From an uncultured Clostridium sp. (GTDB lineage: Bacteria > Bacillota > Clostridia > Clostridiales > Clostridiaceae): a stretch of 29,922 nt of DNA. The stretch covers positions 1-29,922 of the forward strand of contig NZ_CAKVJA010000032.1 in NCBI RefSeq assembly GCF_934754925.1, in the 5' to 3' direction. Each line of letters begins with the position of its first letter. Position 1 is the stretch's first letter. Under the pieces are notes generated by a model, which worked only from the letters and a program-made list of their open reading frames with translations, was not told the DNA's origin and ran no database searches. Shown here piece by piece: positions 1 through 8,014 of this stretch. Both the position numbers and the translations under genes were made by a program.

Positions 1-5
1 TATTA

Positions 6-563
6 ATGAAAGAATTAGAAACTAGAGTAATGGATATTGATGTTGATGACATTAGAAATAAAATGGAATCCTTAGGTGCAATTAAGGTTAAATCTGAAGA
101 TCAAGTTAATGAAATATATGATTTTGAAGATGGTAGACTTTTAGCTGCTAAGGGATATGCTAGAGTTAGAACTACTATTGATAGGCTTACTGGAAAAGAA
201 ACCGTATTTATGACTACTAAAAAAATGTTAAGTCAAGGTACATTTAAAGTTATGGAAGAAAATGAAACTATTGTTGAAGATGGAGAAATGGCTAGAAGAA
301 TATTTAAGTCTTTAGGACTTGTACTTCAAGAATCTATTTCTAAATATAGAGAAAGTTATAAGCTTAATGATTCTTTAATTGAAATTGATATTAATGATAA
401 GAGCTTCTGCCCTTTCCCTTACTTAGAAATTGAAACTACTTCTGAGGAAAAGCTTGAGGAAATTTTAAAATTAATTGGCTACACTTTAGCTGATACTACA
501 TCTAAAACTATTTATGAAATTTTAGCTGAAAGAGGAATTGAAGGTAAAATTAAAGGAAGATAA
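6..563 (+). CDS. CYTH domain protein (putative class IV adenylate cyclase / triphosphatase-type)
   Basis: A 185-residue protein resembling the CYTH superfamily, whose members bind triphosphates inside an eight-stranded beta tunnel and act as adenylate cyclases, thiamine triphosphatases or inorganic triphosphatases. The N-terminus has the family's ExExK-type signature as E3-x-E5-x-R7, with arginine in place of lysine. Alternating charged strands follow (for example YARVRTT near residue 52 and YLEIETT near 139), as expected for the tunnel walls. The substrate cannot be told from sequence; in clostridia such stand-alone CYTH proteins are mostly uncharacterised. The ATG at position 6 fits the family start, but its ribosome binding site lies outside the window and the codon before it is not a stop, so an upstream start is possible. 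A strong bidirectional terminator follows within 2 bases of the stop. Confidence 0.75.
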   Translation: MKELETRVMDIDVDDIRNKMESLGAIKVKSEDQVNEIYDFEDGRLLAAKGYARVRTTIDRLTGKETVFMTTKKMLSQGTFKVMEENETIVEDGEMARRIFKSLGLVLQESISKYRESYKLNDSLIEIDINDKSFCPFPYLEIETTSEEKLEEILKLIGYTLADTTSKTIYEILAERGIEGKIKGR

Positions 564-598
564 TAAAAAAATTGCTCACGACTGTGAGCAATTTTTTA
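564..598. terminator. Bidirectional terminator between CYTH gene and deacetylase
   Basis: The inverted repeat ATTGCTCAC (571-579) / GTGAGCAAT (584-592) has a 4-base loop and is flanked by A6 on the left and T6 on the right, so it can stop transcripts from both convergent genes. The right T-run overlaps the stop codon of the minus-strand deacetylase at 596-598. Confidence 0.9.
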
Positions 599-1567
599 TT
601 TAATTGTTCTAAATTCAAAGCCTTGGCTTTGTAAATACTCTATTATTTGTGGAAGAGCCTTTACTGTTTCTTCCTTTCCATATGTATCATGCATTAATAA
701 AACTACACTATCAGCATTAGGTCCTAGCGCTTCTAAACTCTCCTTAGTGCACTGAACTAATTCATTGGCATTCTTTGGCTTACCTTCTGCATCTTTATTT
801 AATGCATTCCAATCTACATTGTAGTATCCGTTCTGTTCCATAGCTTCCTTCATGGCCGTACGCCCTTCCCATGACCAGTATCCACCTGGTAATCTAATAA
901 CTCTTGTTGAGAAATCCTTACCTAATACTGCTTTCATTGAATTTTGGCTTTTCTCAAGATCTGATACAATATTATCTACATTCATAGTTCTATTAGGATA
1001 TAAATATGAATAATCATGACTATATGTATGATTTCCTATTGCATGTCCTCTTTCAACTTCTTCTTTTAATATTTCCTTTGCTTGCTCATTCTTATCTATT
1101 GATGAACCTAATACAAAAAATGTTGCTTTAACATTATATTTATCTAATATATCTAATACTTGTGGAGTATTTGTTGTTGATGGTCCATCATCAAAAGTTA
1201 AATAGACAACTTTTTTACCATCTGTTCTTACTGGATAATGTTTAGTCCCATTTAAAAGTCCTTTAGTATTTTCAGCAACCATAGCTGCATCATCTGCGTT
1301 AGGATCCTCTTCAAATGATAAATACCCACTATTATCTAACTTATTATTATCTACTTTATCTTTATTATCTTCTAGCTCATCTTTATTATTACTTGTCCCA
1401 CTTTGATTATCGCCAGGATTTGCAATTTGAACCTGATCTTGTTGATGTTTTGGAGTAAATTTAATACCTATAAATATTCCAACTATCACCAAAATACCTG
1501 CTAGTAAAATCGCCTGTTTTCTTTTTCTGCTTTTATTTCTGTTAACTCTTTTTCTACTTTGACCCAT
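596..1567 (-). CDS. Membrane-anchored polysaccharide (peptidoglycan) deacetylase, copy 1
   Basis: A 323-residue NodB-fold carbohydrate esterase family 4 enzyme. A basic N-terminus (1-18) precedes one membrane segment (about 18-37), then an Asn/Asp/Lys-rich linker to about residue 78. The catalytic domain lies outside the cell. Motifs seen: TFDDGP (124-129; catalytic and metal Asp), HTYSH (metal His180 and His184), RLPGG (225-229) and the LLMHDT motif with His293. Such proteins remove acetyl groups from peptidoglycan N-acetylglucosamine or related polymers, often giving lysozyme resistance; the exact substrate is inferred from family. The ATG is preceded by TGGAGG at good spacing. It is a tandem paralogue of the next gene (1758-2756): residues 78-135 are nearly identical to that copy while the N-termini differ. 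A putative promoter and WalR-like box lie upstream (1652-1696), so it may be transcribed separately. Confidence 0.9.
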   Translation of the reverse strand: MGQSRKRVNRNKSRKRKQAILLAGILVIVGIFIGIKFTPKHQQDQVQIANPGDNQSGTSNNKDELEDNKDKVDNNKLDNSGYLSFEEDPNADDAAMVAENTKGLLNGTKHYPVRTDGKKVVYLTFDDGPSTTNTPQVLDILDKYNVKATFFVLGSSIDKNEQAKEILKEEVERGHAIGNHTYSHDYSYLYPNRTMNVDNIVSDLEKSQNSMKAVLGKDFSTRVIRLPGGYWSWEGRTAMKEAMEQNGYYNVDWNALNKDAEGKPKNANELVQCTKESLEALGPNADSVVLLMHDTYGKEETVKALPQIIEYLQSQGFEFRTIK

Positions 1568-1651
1568 GATGTTATGTTTTCCTCCAGATTTTATATTTTA
1601 AAATTATTTTATTTAAACATAAATATTTGCTGTGATTTTTTCTACAATACT

Positions 1652-1696
1652 ACTATACCTCATATACATAGGTAAATTCGTTACAAAAGTGTTACA
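1652..1696 (-). promoter_or_regulatory. Candidate promoter with WalR-type box upstream of deacetylase copy 1
   Basis: On the minus strand a direct repeat TGTAAC-N5-TGTAAC (1680-1696) matches the published WalR (YycF) consensus TGTWAH-N5-TGTWAH exactly. It abuts a weak -35 (GAATTT, 1674-1679) that is 16 bases from a -10-like TATAGT (1652-1657). The arrangement suits a response regulator bound just upstream of a poor -35. The match is seen in the sequence; WalR control is inference. Confidence 0.5.
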
Positions 1697-1757
1697 AATT
1701 GATTTCACTGAAGAATAATAATAGTAACAAGTTAAAACTTATTCCTTTAATCTTTTA

Positions 1758-2756
1758 TTACTTAATAGTTCTAAATTCAAATTCTTTTTCTTGTAAATAC
1801 TCTATTATTTGTGGAAGGGCCTTTACTGTTTCTTCCTTTCCATATGTGTCATGCATTAATAAAACTACACTATCTGCCTCAGGTCCTAATGCCTCTACAG
1901 TCTCCTTAGTACTTTGTAATAATTCATCTGCATTCTTTGGCTTACCTTCTGCATCCTTATTTAATGCATTCCAATCTACATTATAGTATCCATTCTGCTC
2001 CATGGCTTCCTTCATAGCTGTACGTCCTTCCCATGACCAATATCCACCTGGGAATCTAATAACTCTTGTTGAAAAATCCTCACCTAATACTTCCTTCATT
2101 ATACTATTATTTTTCTCAATATCTGATACAATATTATCCACATTCATAGTTCTATTAGGATATAAATATGAATAATCATGACTATATGTATGATTAGCTA
2201 TAGCATGTCCTCTTTTAGCTGTTTCTTTTAATATGTTTTTTGCTTCTTCATTTCCCTCAATTGATTTCCCTAAAATAAAAAATGTTGCTTTCACATTATA
2301 TCTATCTAATACATCTAATATTCCAGGAGTATTAGTTGTTGATGGTCCATCATCAAAAGTTAAATAAACAACTTTTTTACCATCTGTTCTTACCGGATAA
2401 TGTTTAGTTCCATTTAAAAGCCCTTTAGTATTTTCAGCAACCATAGCTGCATCATCTGCATTAGGATCTTCTTCAAATGATAAGTAACCACTATTATCTA
2501 CTATGTTACTTTCTAATTCTTCAGAATTGCCTGTTACCTCTTTATCCTCAAAATTATCCACTACTTCCTTATCCTGAGAGTTTGTTTCTTCATTAGGTTT
2601 TGTGGTAACTTGTACATTTCCTTTATTCTGTTTTAGAACAAGCTTAGTTCCTATAACTGCTGAACTAATTATTAAAGCACATGTAATTAATATAATAATG
2701 TTTTTTTTCTTTTTTTGTTTTCTGTATCTACCTCTATTAGATCTTTTTTTTTGCAT
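1758..2756 (-). CDS. Membrane-anchored polysaccharide (peptidoglycan) deacetylase, copy 2
   Basis: A 332-residue paralogue of the gene at 596-1567, with the same plan: basic N-terminus (Lys/Arg-rich, 1-19), one membrane segment (about 19-41), an acidic low-complexity linker with a repeated KEV motif (about 60-85), then the CE4/NodB domain. TFDDGP is at 133-138, followed by the HTYSH, RFPGG and LLMHDT motifs, so all catalytic and metal residues are kept and the enzyme should be active at the cell surface. The start ATG follows a purine-rich GGGGGTAGGG site. The gap to the downstream copy is about 190 bases and holds that copy's own putative promoter. No WalR-like box was seen upstream of this copy. 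Tandem duplication with conserved catalytic domains and diverged N-termini suggests different regulation or targeting, but substrates are unknown. Confidence 0.9.
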   Translation of the reverse strand: MQKKRSNRGRYRKQKKKKNIIILITCALIISSAVIGTKLVLKQNKGNVQVTTKPNEETNSQDKEVVDNFEDKEVTGNSEELESNIVDNSGYLSFEEDPNADDAAMVAENTKGLLNGTKHYPVRTDGKKVVYLTFDDGPSTTNTPGILDVLDRYNVKATFFILGKSIEGNEEAKNILKETAKRGHAIANHTYSHDYSYLYPNRTMNVDNIVSDIEKNNSIMKEVLGEDFSTRVIRFPGGYWSWEGRTAMKEAMEQNGYYNVDWNALNKDAEGKPKNADELLQSTKETVEALGPEADSVVLLMHDTYGKEETVKALPQIIEYLQEKEFEFRTIK

Positions 2757-2880
2757 TATTACCCTACCCCCTATTTTTTACATTACATCATTACTTTTAC
2801 TAATATAATAACACATCTGAAAATATTCTTCCAAAATTCTTTTATTAAATTTAGATACTATTTCTCTTTAATAATCTTAT

Positions 2881-2914
2881 AAAAAATAAAGACGGCAAGC
2901 TTTTACTTACCATC
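2881..2914 (-). terminator. Terminator after the zinc-ribbon/TM2 gene
   Basis: Read on the minus strand, GATGGTAAGT (2905-2914) pairs with GCTTGCCGTC (2891-2900) through a 4-base loop, with three G-U pairs, followed by TTTATTTTTT. It lies about 120 bases after the stop of the gene at 3036. The rest of 2757-3035 holds no gene that I can see. Confidence 0.65.
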
Positions 2915-3035
2915 TCTATCCTATATTTTATACCTAATTTTCAAAACTATTTATTCACATGTTCTCATGTTATATTCATCTCTTTTTAATTCTTCCTAAT
3001 CGTAAGTTTTTTAGTTTCTCTTCATTTAAAATTAA

Positions 3036-3509
3036 CTAATTATCAGATAAAGGTACACCATCTGCATCTGTAGTTATTGTAGTACCACATAATATAAGTA
3101 TTCCTTCAATAAATCCCCAAAGACTACCTGCACCACAAGTTAAGATAGTAACTACAATTTGTAGAATCCCTATTCCTACATATCCTAAATAAAATCTATG
3201 AATTCCAAGTCCACCTACTAAAATTCCTAATATTCCTGCTGCAACCCTAGATTTTGGTCTTTTTGCTACATAATTTGAATTATAATTTTGATTATTATAG
3301 TTATTAGAATAACCTTGATTATTATAAGTATTTCTATTTAACTCCTCATTATAACCTTCTATAACATTTCCACAGTTATTACAAGTTGCAGAATTTACTT
3401 TTACTCCACATCTATCACAATATCCTTGTCCTTCTCCTGACTTAAAACCGCAATTAAAGCAAAAATTAACACCTTCATTTAATTTTTCTCCACAATTTTT
3501 ACAATACAT
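3036..3509 (-). CDS. Double zinc-ribbon protein with C-terminal TM2 domain
   Basis: A 157-residue protein. Residues 1-50 carry two zinc ribbons: Cys3, Cys6, Cys17, Cys20, then Cys31, Cys34, Cys43, Cys46. A Tyr/Asn-rich flexible linker covers about 53-83. Residues about 88-150 form a TM2 domain: a basic lead-in, a first helix with the GILGILVGGLGIHRFYLG signature, and a second helix after a Gly-rich turn, close to Cys141. Such zinc-ribbon/TM2 proteins are common in Firmicutes and have no settled function; a small membrane sensor or scaffold is possible. The ATG has an AAGGGGG site 7 bases upstream. The gene appears to be monocistronic, with its own terminator at 2881-2914. Confidence 0.85.
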   Translation of the reverse strand: MYCKNCGEKLNEGVNFCFNCGFKSGEGQGYCDRCGVKVNSATCNNCGNVIEGYNEELNRNTYNNQGYSNNYNNQNYNSNYVAKRPKSRVAAGILGILVGGLGIHRFYLGYVGIGILQIVVTILTCGAGSLWGFIEGILILCGTTITTDADGVPLSDN

Positions 3510-3639
3510 ATTTGTTCCCCCTTAAGTAAGTATGTCAATATTATACAATATCAATTTAAATTATATCCATGTATTTTCCCTATATACTTATATTATTAAT
3601 ATTTATTGTTAAAAATGTAGCTTTTAATATAATAATAAC

Positions 3640-3673
3640 AAAAAACCTAAGATATTATTTTATCTAGGTTTTT
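3640..3673. terminator. Terminator after the FUSC-family gene
   Basis: An inverted repeat AAAAACCTA / TAGGTTTTT, with an inner GATA/TATC pairing and one bulged base, spans 3641-3673. On the minus strand it ends in TTTTTTGTTATTATT, suiting the gene at 3704-5632. Confidence 0.8.
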
Positions 3674-3703
3674 GCTAACTTTTATATTAAACTATCTACC
3701 TTT

Positions 3704-5632
3704 TTATATGGCACTTTTATCTAGGAGTTTATTAATACCCCTTAACTCTTTTATTTCTGTTAAAACTCCTCTTAAACTTGCAAAAATTATTTTATTATCA
3801 ATTCCATTTGCTATCTTTATATGTTCTTCTACACCTTTTATTTTATTATTAATATCTATATTATCTATATTGCTTAATCCTTTTAAATCTTCAATCAAAT
3901 ATTCAACTTTACTATTTTCAGCTTTATTTATTCTTACTAATGTATATAATTGATAAATATCAATTATTAAAATTCTTAATTTATCAAAGTAGCTACTATA
4001 CTCTTCTGTAATAGAGTCACCATTATTAACAGCTAATCTTTCTTCTATCATGGTAGTTACAAGTAATAAGGTATCCATTTCATGAGTATTATCACCTGTA
4101 TTAATTGCTTCTTCATAAACTTTATTTAGCATTCCATGAACTACCTCATTATAAGTGCCCAACAGTTCATTATTTGCATCTTTCATTCTTACAGGCAGTA
4201 TAAATCTATTAATTATAATAGCTATTATAGTACCAAATATAACAAATACTATTCTATCTATAGTTAATACTACCGCTCCTCCAGTCATAGCAGCTGCACC
4301 AATTGCACATATTGTAGTACAAATAGTTCCATATCTATATGTTGAAGTATATGATCTTAAATAACCTGCAACCATTATTATTAACATTCTAATTAACGCA
4401 TTTTTAAATATGGTAAATGATAAAACTATTATAGCTCCACCAACTAAAGTTGCAAACATTCTATCTCTTAATTTTTTCTTTGATAGCTCATATATAGGAA
4501 TTATTATCGCAAAGGCCGTAAAGTATATCCATCTACCCTCTGGTAATTTAAAATAATCTGCAATGAAAGCAGCAATAGTTATTCCTAAAGATACTCTAAT
4601 AGCATAAGAAAACTTTACTGAACTTGTATAAAATTCTCTCTTATGAATATTAATCATTTTATATTTTTCTGGCACATCTTTACTAGATTTTATAGTATTA
4701 TAATTTTCTTTACCTAATGATTTCAATTCTTTTAAAGATATATTCAACATGTTAATAGTATTTAATATTTTTAAGCTAACCAAATCATAACTGTTATCTT
4801 TTTTATAATTATTTATTATATTACCTGTAATATCTGTAATATTTCTTAAATCCTCTTCTTTTCCTAAACTACGTTTTAACTCCTGTAAACAAATTATTAA
4901 GTCATTTAATATTTGTTTGTTAGTGGTTTTTTCATCTAATAAATTTGATAACTTTTCTAGAATTATAACAATATTTAATTTTATTCTTCCTTCTTCTGTT
5001 ACGTAGAAGTTATCTTTTCTATTATCATAAATAATTTTTCTAAAGTCATTAGCATTTTTCTTTATTGCTTCATTTATCTCTACTTTATTCTCATCATTAT
5101 TAATCTTTTTTATAATATTATCACAAATACCACCTATTAACTTATTTCCAACCTTAGTAGTTTTATTTTTATTAACAACAAATTGTATTAACATAATTCC
5201 AATTGGTGCTACTAAAAGTGAAAGTAATCTCATTGGTAATTCAGCTGCAGTAATAGGAGTAGCTAATAAAAACATATACTGTAATGTAAATGGTAAATAT
5301 ACTGGTGTTTTTAAATTATAATAAAACGTGTAAGCTATTATAAATATACCTATGAAATTTATTGGTATAGCTGCCCATACATTCAGATTGGCTAAATATG
5401 TGAATATTCCTATTCCCAAATTTATTATAATCAACTTTACTAAATTTTTTCCTGGAGAAACAGTAAGATTAATTTGAGTAAGCATTAATATTGCTGTTAT
5501 ACCCATTACTCCAACAAGTATATTTTTATCTCCAAAAATAAATTTAAATGTTATTACAAATGCCATTATAAAAACATATAAAATAGTCTGTGATATAATA
5601 AATTGCTTAGTTATTTTTGTCTTTCCAGCCAA
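3704..5632 (-). CDS. FUSC-family (aromatic acid exporter-like) integral membrane protein
   Basis: A 642-residue protein with the two-block layout of the FUSC/ArAE family: hydrophobic helices at about 10-160, a long charged cytoplasmic stretch at about 165-340, a second set of helices at about 345-480 and a soluble C-terminal tail. The second block starts with a YAIRVSLGITIAAFIADYF-type segment followed by GRWIYFTAFAIIIP and KLRDRMFATLVGG, characteristic of FUSC_2 domains. Relatives such as AaeB export aromatic carboxylates; the substrate here is unknown. The gene lies just downstream of the aromatic amino acid operon in the same direction, which fits an export role, but a terminator at 5814-5853 separates them. 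The start codon is TTG with GAGG 5 bases upstream; no ATG occurs until residue 19. Confidence 0.8.
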   Translation of the reverse strand: MAGKTKITKQFIISQTILYVFIMAFVITFKFIFGDKNILVGVMGITAILMLTQINLTVSPGKNLVKLIIINLGIGIFTYLANLNVWAAIPINFIGIFIIAYTFYYNLKTPVYLPFTLQYMFLLATPITAAELPMRLLSLLVAPIGIMLIQFVVNKNKTTKVGNKLIGGICDNIIKKINNDENKVEINEAIKKNANDFRKIIYDNRKDNFYVTEEGRIKLNIVIILEKLSNLLDEKTTNKQILNDLIICLQELKRSLGKEEDLRNITDITGNIINNYKKDNSYDLVSLKILNTINMLNISLKELKSLGKENYNTIKSSKDVPEKYKMINIHKREFYTSSVKFSYAIRVSLGITIAAFIADYFKLPEGRWIYFTAFAIIIPIYELSKKKLRDRMFATLVGGAIIVLSFTIFKNALIRMLIIMVAGYLRSYTSTYRYGTICTTICAIGAAAMTGGAVVLTIDRIVFVIFGTIIAIIINRFILPVRMKDANNELLGTYNEVVHGMLNKVYEEAINTGDNTHEMDTLLLVTTMIEERLAVNNGDSITEEYSSYFDKLRILIIDIYQLYTLVRINKAENSKVEYLIEDLKGLSNIDNIDINNKIKGVEEHIKIANGIDNKIIFASLRGVLTEIKELRGINKLLDKSAI

Positions 5633-5813
5633 TGTAACCTCTTCCTTTCCTAATAAATATACAAGAAATAATTCTACTCTAAATTTAATCTTATATTAAT
5701 TTCATTCTTTTATAGTATTTTCTTGTGTTGCTATACTTTTTACTAATAAGCGATTTCACTTATATTATTCTCTTATAACTATAAAATTATTAGTATTTTT
5801 TCTTATAAATACT

Positions 5814-5853
5814 AAAAAGGTGATTACTATTAACTATAGCATTCACCTTTTTT
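5814..5853. terminator. Terminator at the end of the aro operon
   Basis: The stem AAAAAGGTGA (5814-5823) / TCACCTTTTT (5843-5852) encloses a 19-base loop and lies 9 bases past the tyrA stop. U-rich ends occur on both strands. It closes the aromatic operon before the FUSC gene. Confidence 0.85.
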
Positions 5854-5861
5854 ATTAAATA

Positions 5862-6695
5862 TTATAATTTTTCTCTTCTTAAAGACGATTTAATAAATAA
5901 CTGCTGTAACTTTTCTTTATCCTCATCTTCCAAACAGTTTTTTATTTTATCTAATTCTTCTTCAAATTTATAAATTACTTTTAATAAGTTTTCTTTATTA
6001 CCTAGGAATAATTGACTCCATAAAGATTCATTAATATTTGCAATTCTAGTTAAGTCTCTATAACTATCCCCTATAAATTCTCCTGTATTTCTCCCCTCAA
6101 CATCACTATTTATAAGGGCTACAGCTAAAGCATGAGGTAGTTGACTAGTAAATGCTATCATTTCATCATGGTATTTAGGACATATTCTTTTTACATGTTT
6201 AAATCCCATTTTATATGCTAAATTTTCTATTAAGTCTAAATTTTCATCCTTATTTCTATCGGTTACTGTAATTAAAAAATTTGCACCTTTAAATACTTTA
6301 TTTGTAGCATAATCTATACCTTTTTTCTCTCTTCCCGCCATTGGGTGAGCGAAAACAAAATCAATATTTTCTGGTAATACTTTTGTTATTTCATTAATAA
6401 ATAACTGCTTAATTCCTGTAACATCTGTAATTATTGCTCCATCTTTAAAATACTCTTTATTATTAATTATAAAATCTTTAACCAAATTAGGATAAACAGC
6501 TAATACAATTAAATCAGCATTTGGAATTATCTCCTTCTCTTCTTCATAGCCCTCTTTAATAATTCCTAAGGATTTTGCCTTTCTTAAAGTTTCCGCGTTC
6601 TTATCTATACCATAAACTTCTGTATATCCAGCTTCTTTAAGTGCCATTGCATATCCACCACCAATAACACCAAGCCCCACAATAACTATTCTCAT
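5862..6695 (-). CDS. tyrA: Prephenate dehydrogenase (short form)
   Basis: Oxidative decarboxylation of prephenate to 4-hydroxyphenylpyruvate with NAD(P), the committed step to tyrosine. The 277-residue protein opens with a Rossmann strand and GLGVIGGGYA nucleotide-binding loop. Next come the FAHPMAGREKKG segment (substrate pocket His), and later SQLPHALAVAL and a C-terminal helical dimerisation part. It ends near the catalytic core and lacks the C-terminal ACT domain of the longer (about 370-residue) Bacillus enzyme, so tyrosine feedback may rest on DAHP synthase or on transcription. The ATG at 6695 is chosen because GGGGGAATT precedes it; a TTG eight codons upstream lies before that site and inside a heptamer repeat. 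It is the last gene of the operon, 143 bases after aroF copy 2. Arogenate dehydrogenase activity cannot be excluded. Confidence 0.9.
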   Translation of the reverse strand: MRIVIVGLGVIGGGYAMALKEAGYTEVYGIDKNAETLRKAKSLGIIKEGYEEEKEIIPNADLIVLAVYPNLVKDFIINNKEYFKDGAIITDVTGIKQLFINEITKVLPENIDFVFAHPMAGREKKGIDYATNKVFKGANFLITVTDRNKDENLDLIENLAYKMGFKHVKRICPKYHDEMIAFTSQLPHALAVALINSDVEGRNTGEFIGDSYRDLTRIANINESLWSQLFLGNKENLLKVIYKFEEELDKIKNCLEDEDKEKLQQLFIKSSLRREKL

Positions 6696-6711
6696 AATTC
6701 CCCCATTGTTT

Positions 6712-6840
6712 AGTGGCAAATCTCAAGTTTCAAGTGACAAGTTAAGGCTGAAACTCCTAAGGGAGTTGCTAAAATATATTTTTTCTAAAATTCTGACCTA
6801 GCAGACTTTTTCCTAAACTTGTCACTTATCATTTGTCACT
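6712..6840. repeat. Heptamer-bounded intergenic element A (aroF2 / tyrA junction)
   Basis: The left edge has five tandem 7-mers in register (6712-6746, for example AGTGGCA, AGTTTCA, AGTGACA). The right edge has four 7-mers in inverted orientation (6813-6840, for example TGTCACT). The innermost pairs are complementary and could form a long stem in mRNA. The core aligns by eye with element B. The outermost right heptamer includes two bases of the TAG stop of the upstream DAHP synthase gene. Confidence 0.8.
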
Positions 6841-7852
6841 ATAGAACCTTTCCTTCCATTTCTGCTAATTTTTTTACCTTTTTCATTATTGCATCAAATA
6901 ATTCTGGTTTTACTGATTGTTGACCATCACTTAATGCATGTTGTGGATCATTATGAACTTCTATCATAAGTCCATCTGCCCCTGCTGCTATTGCTGCTTT
7001 TGCTAGTGGCTCTACTAAATACCAATATCCTGATGCATGACTTGGATCAACTATAACTGGTAAGTGAGATAACTTTTTAATTACTGGTATTGCACTTAAA
7101 TCTAAAGTATTTCTTGTGTATCCTTCATAAGTTCTTATTCCCCTCTCACAAAGAATTACATTTTCATTTCCACCAGCCATTATATATTCAGCACTCATAA
7201 GCCATTCTTCTATAGTCGAAGATAATCCTCTCTTTAATAAAATTGGCTTATTAGTTTTACCAAGTTGCTTTAATAAATCGAAGTTTTGCATATTTCTTGC
7301 CCCAACTTGAATAACATCAACATCCCTTACAAAGTCATCTATATAGTTAGTAGACATTATTTCTGTTACTATTGAAAGTCCTGTTTCTTCTTTAGCACGT
7401 TTCAACAATCTTAGTCCTTCAAGCTCTAATCCTTGGAAACTATATGGTGAAGTTCTTGGCTTAAAAGCTCCTCCCCTTAGGAAGTTTGCTCCTGATGCCT
7501 TAACAGACTTAGCTATTTCTATTATTTGTTCTTCACTTTCAACAGAACATGGTCCAGCCATAATACCTAAGTGATTTCCACCAACTAGAGTTCCATTTAC
7601 ATTAATAACTGTATCTTCTGGCTTAAATAATCTATTTGCCTTTTTAAAAGGCTCCTCAACTTTTAATATTTTATCTACTCCATTAAAAGTTAATATACTA
7701 TTTGAATCTATACTTCTAGTATCTCCTACAACACCTATTATACAGAAAGTTTCACCTTGAGAAAGATGAGTTCCTAACCCCTGTTTAGTTAATTCATTTT
7801 TTACATCAGCAACTTCTCTTTCGCTACATTTAGGATTCATTACAATAATCAT
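6839..7852 (-). CDS. aroF: 3-deoxy-7-phosphoheptulonate (DAHP) synthase, second copy in operon
   Basis: Condenses phosphoenolpyruvate and erythrose 4-phosphate to DAHP, the first shikimate step. The 337-residue product (start corrected) has an N-terminal ferredoxin-like regulatory domain (about 1-70), as in the Thermotoga-type enzyme where it mediates tyrosine inhibition, then the TIM-barrel. Metal and active-site motifs are complete: AGPCSVE (Cys ligand), LRGGAFKPRTSPYSFQG, QVGARNMQN, LLKRG, VDPSHASG (His ligand), MIEVHNDP (Glu and Asp ligands). The ATG at 7852 is chosen because GGAGGT precedes it and the resulting N-terminus aligns with the other copy. It is closely similar to the copy at 14230-15243, so the operon starts with one DAHP synthase and carries another near its end. 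Heptamer elements lie on both sides. The copies may differ in feedback specificity (inference). Confidence 0.92.
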   Translation of the reverse strand: MIIVMNPKCSEREVADVKNELTKQGLGTHLSQGETFCIIGVVGDTRSIDSNSILTFNGVDKILKVEEPFKKANRLFKPEDTVINVNGTLVGGNHLGIMAGPCSVESEEQIIEIAKSVKASGANFLRGGAFKPRTSPYSFQGLELEGLRLLKRAKEETGLSIVTEIMSTNYIDDFVRDVDVIQVGARNMQNFDLLKQLGKTNKPILLKRGLSSTIEEWLMSAEYIMAGGNENVILCERGIRTYEGYTRNTLDLSAIPVIKKLSHLPVIVDPSHASGYWYLVEPLAKAAIAAGADGLMIEVHNDPQHALSDGQQSVKPELFDAIMKKVKKLAEMEGKVL

Positions 7853-7878
7853 TTCTACCATACCTCCATACTTCATTT

Positions 7879-8014
7879 AGTTTCAAGTTAAGAGCGGCAA
7901 GTGACAAGTTAATGTTTAAACTTCTAAGTAAGTTTCTTAAATTATGTTTTTCAAAATTCAGCCTAAGCTGAATTTCCACCTTAACTTGTCACTTGCTACT
8001 TGCCACTTGTCACT
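7879..8014. repeat. Heptamer-bounded intergenic element B (aroK / aroF2 junction)
   Basis: Five tandem 7-mers at 7879-7913 (for example AGTTTCA, AGTTAAG, AGTGACA) face five inverted 7-mers at 7980-8014 (for example TGTCACT, TGCTACT, TGCCACT), giving a terminal inverted repeat of period 7. The core aligns with element A in many positions. The outermost right heptamer encodes the TGA stop of aroK (8010-8012). Confidence 0.85.

Noticed and set aside
1699..1986. Plus-strand open frame opposite deacetylase copy 2
   Set aside because: It lies antisense to a well-supported gene, without an RBS or family features; similar shadow frames opposite aroC, aroB, leuS and others were dropped for the same reason.
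6696..6719. Upstream TTG extension of tyrA by eight codons
   Set aside because: It lies before the GGGGGAATT ribosome binding site and partly in the heptamer repeat; the ATG at 6695 matches the family N-terminus.
7853..7876. Longer start for the second DAHP synthase
   Set aside because: The extension would include the GGAGGT site itself; the ATG at 7852 gives a protein of the same length and alignment as the first copy.
7980..8014. CRISPR-like array from the tandem heptamers
   Set aside because: Units are only 7 bases, contiguous without spacers, and no cas genes are near.
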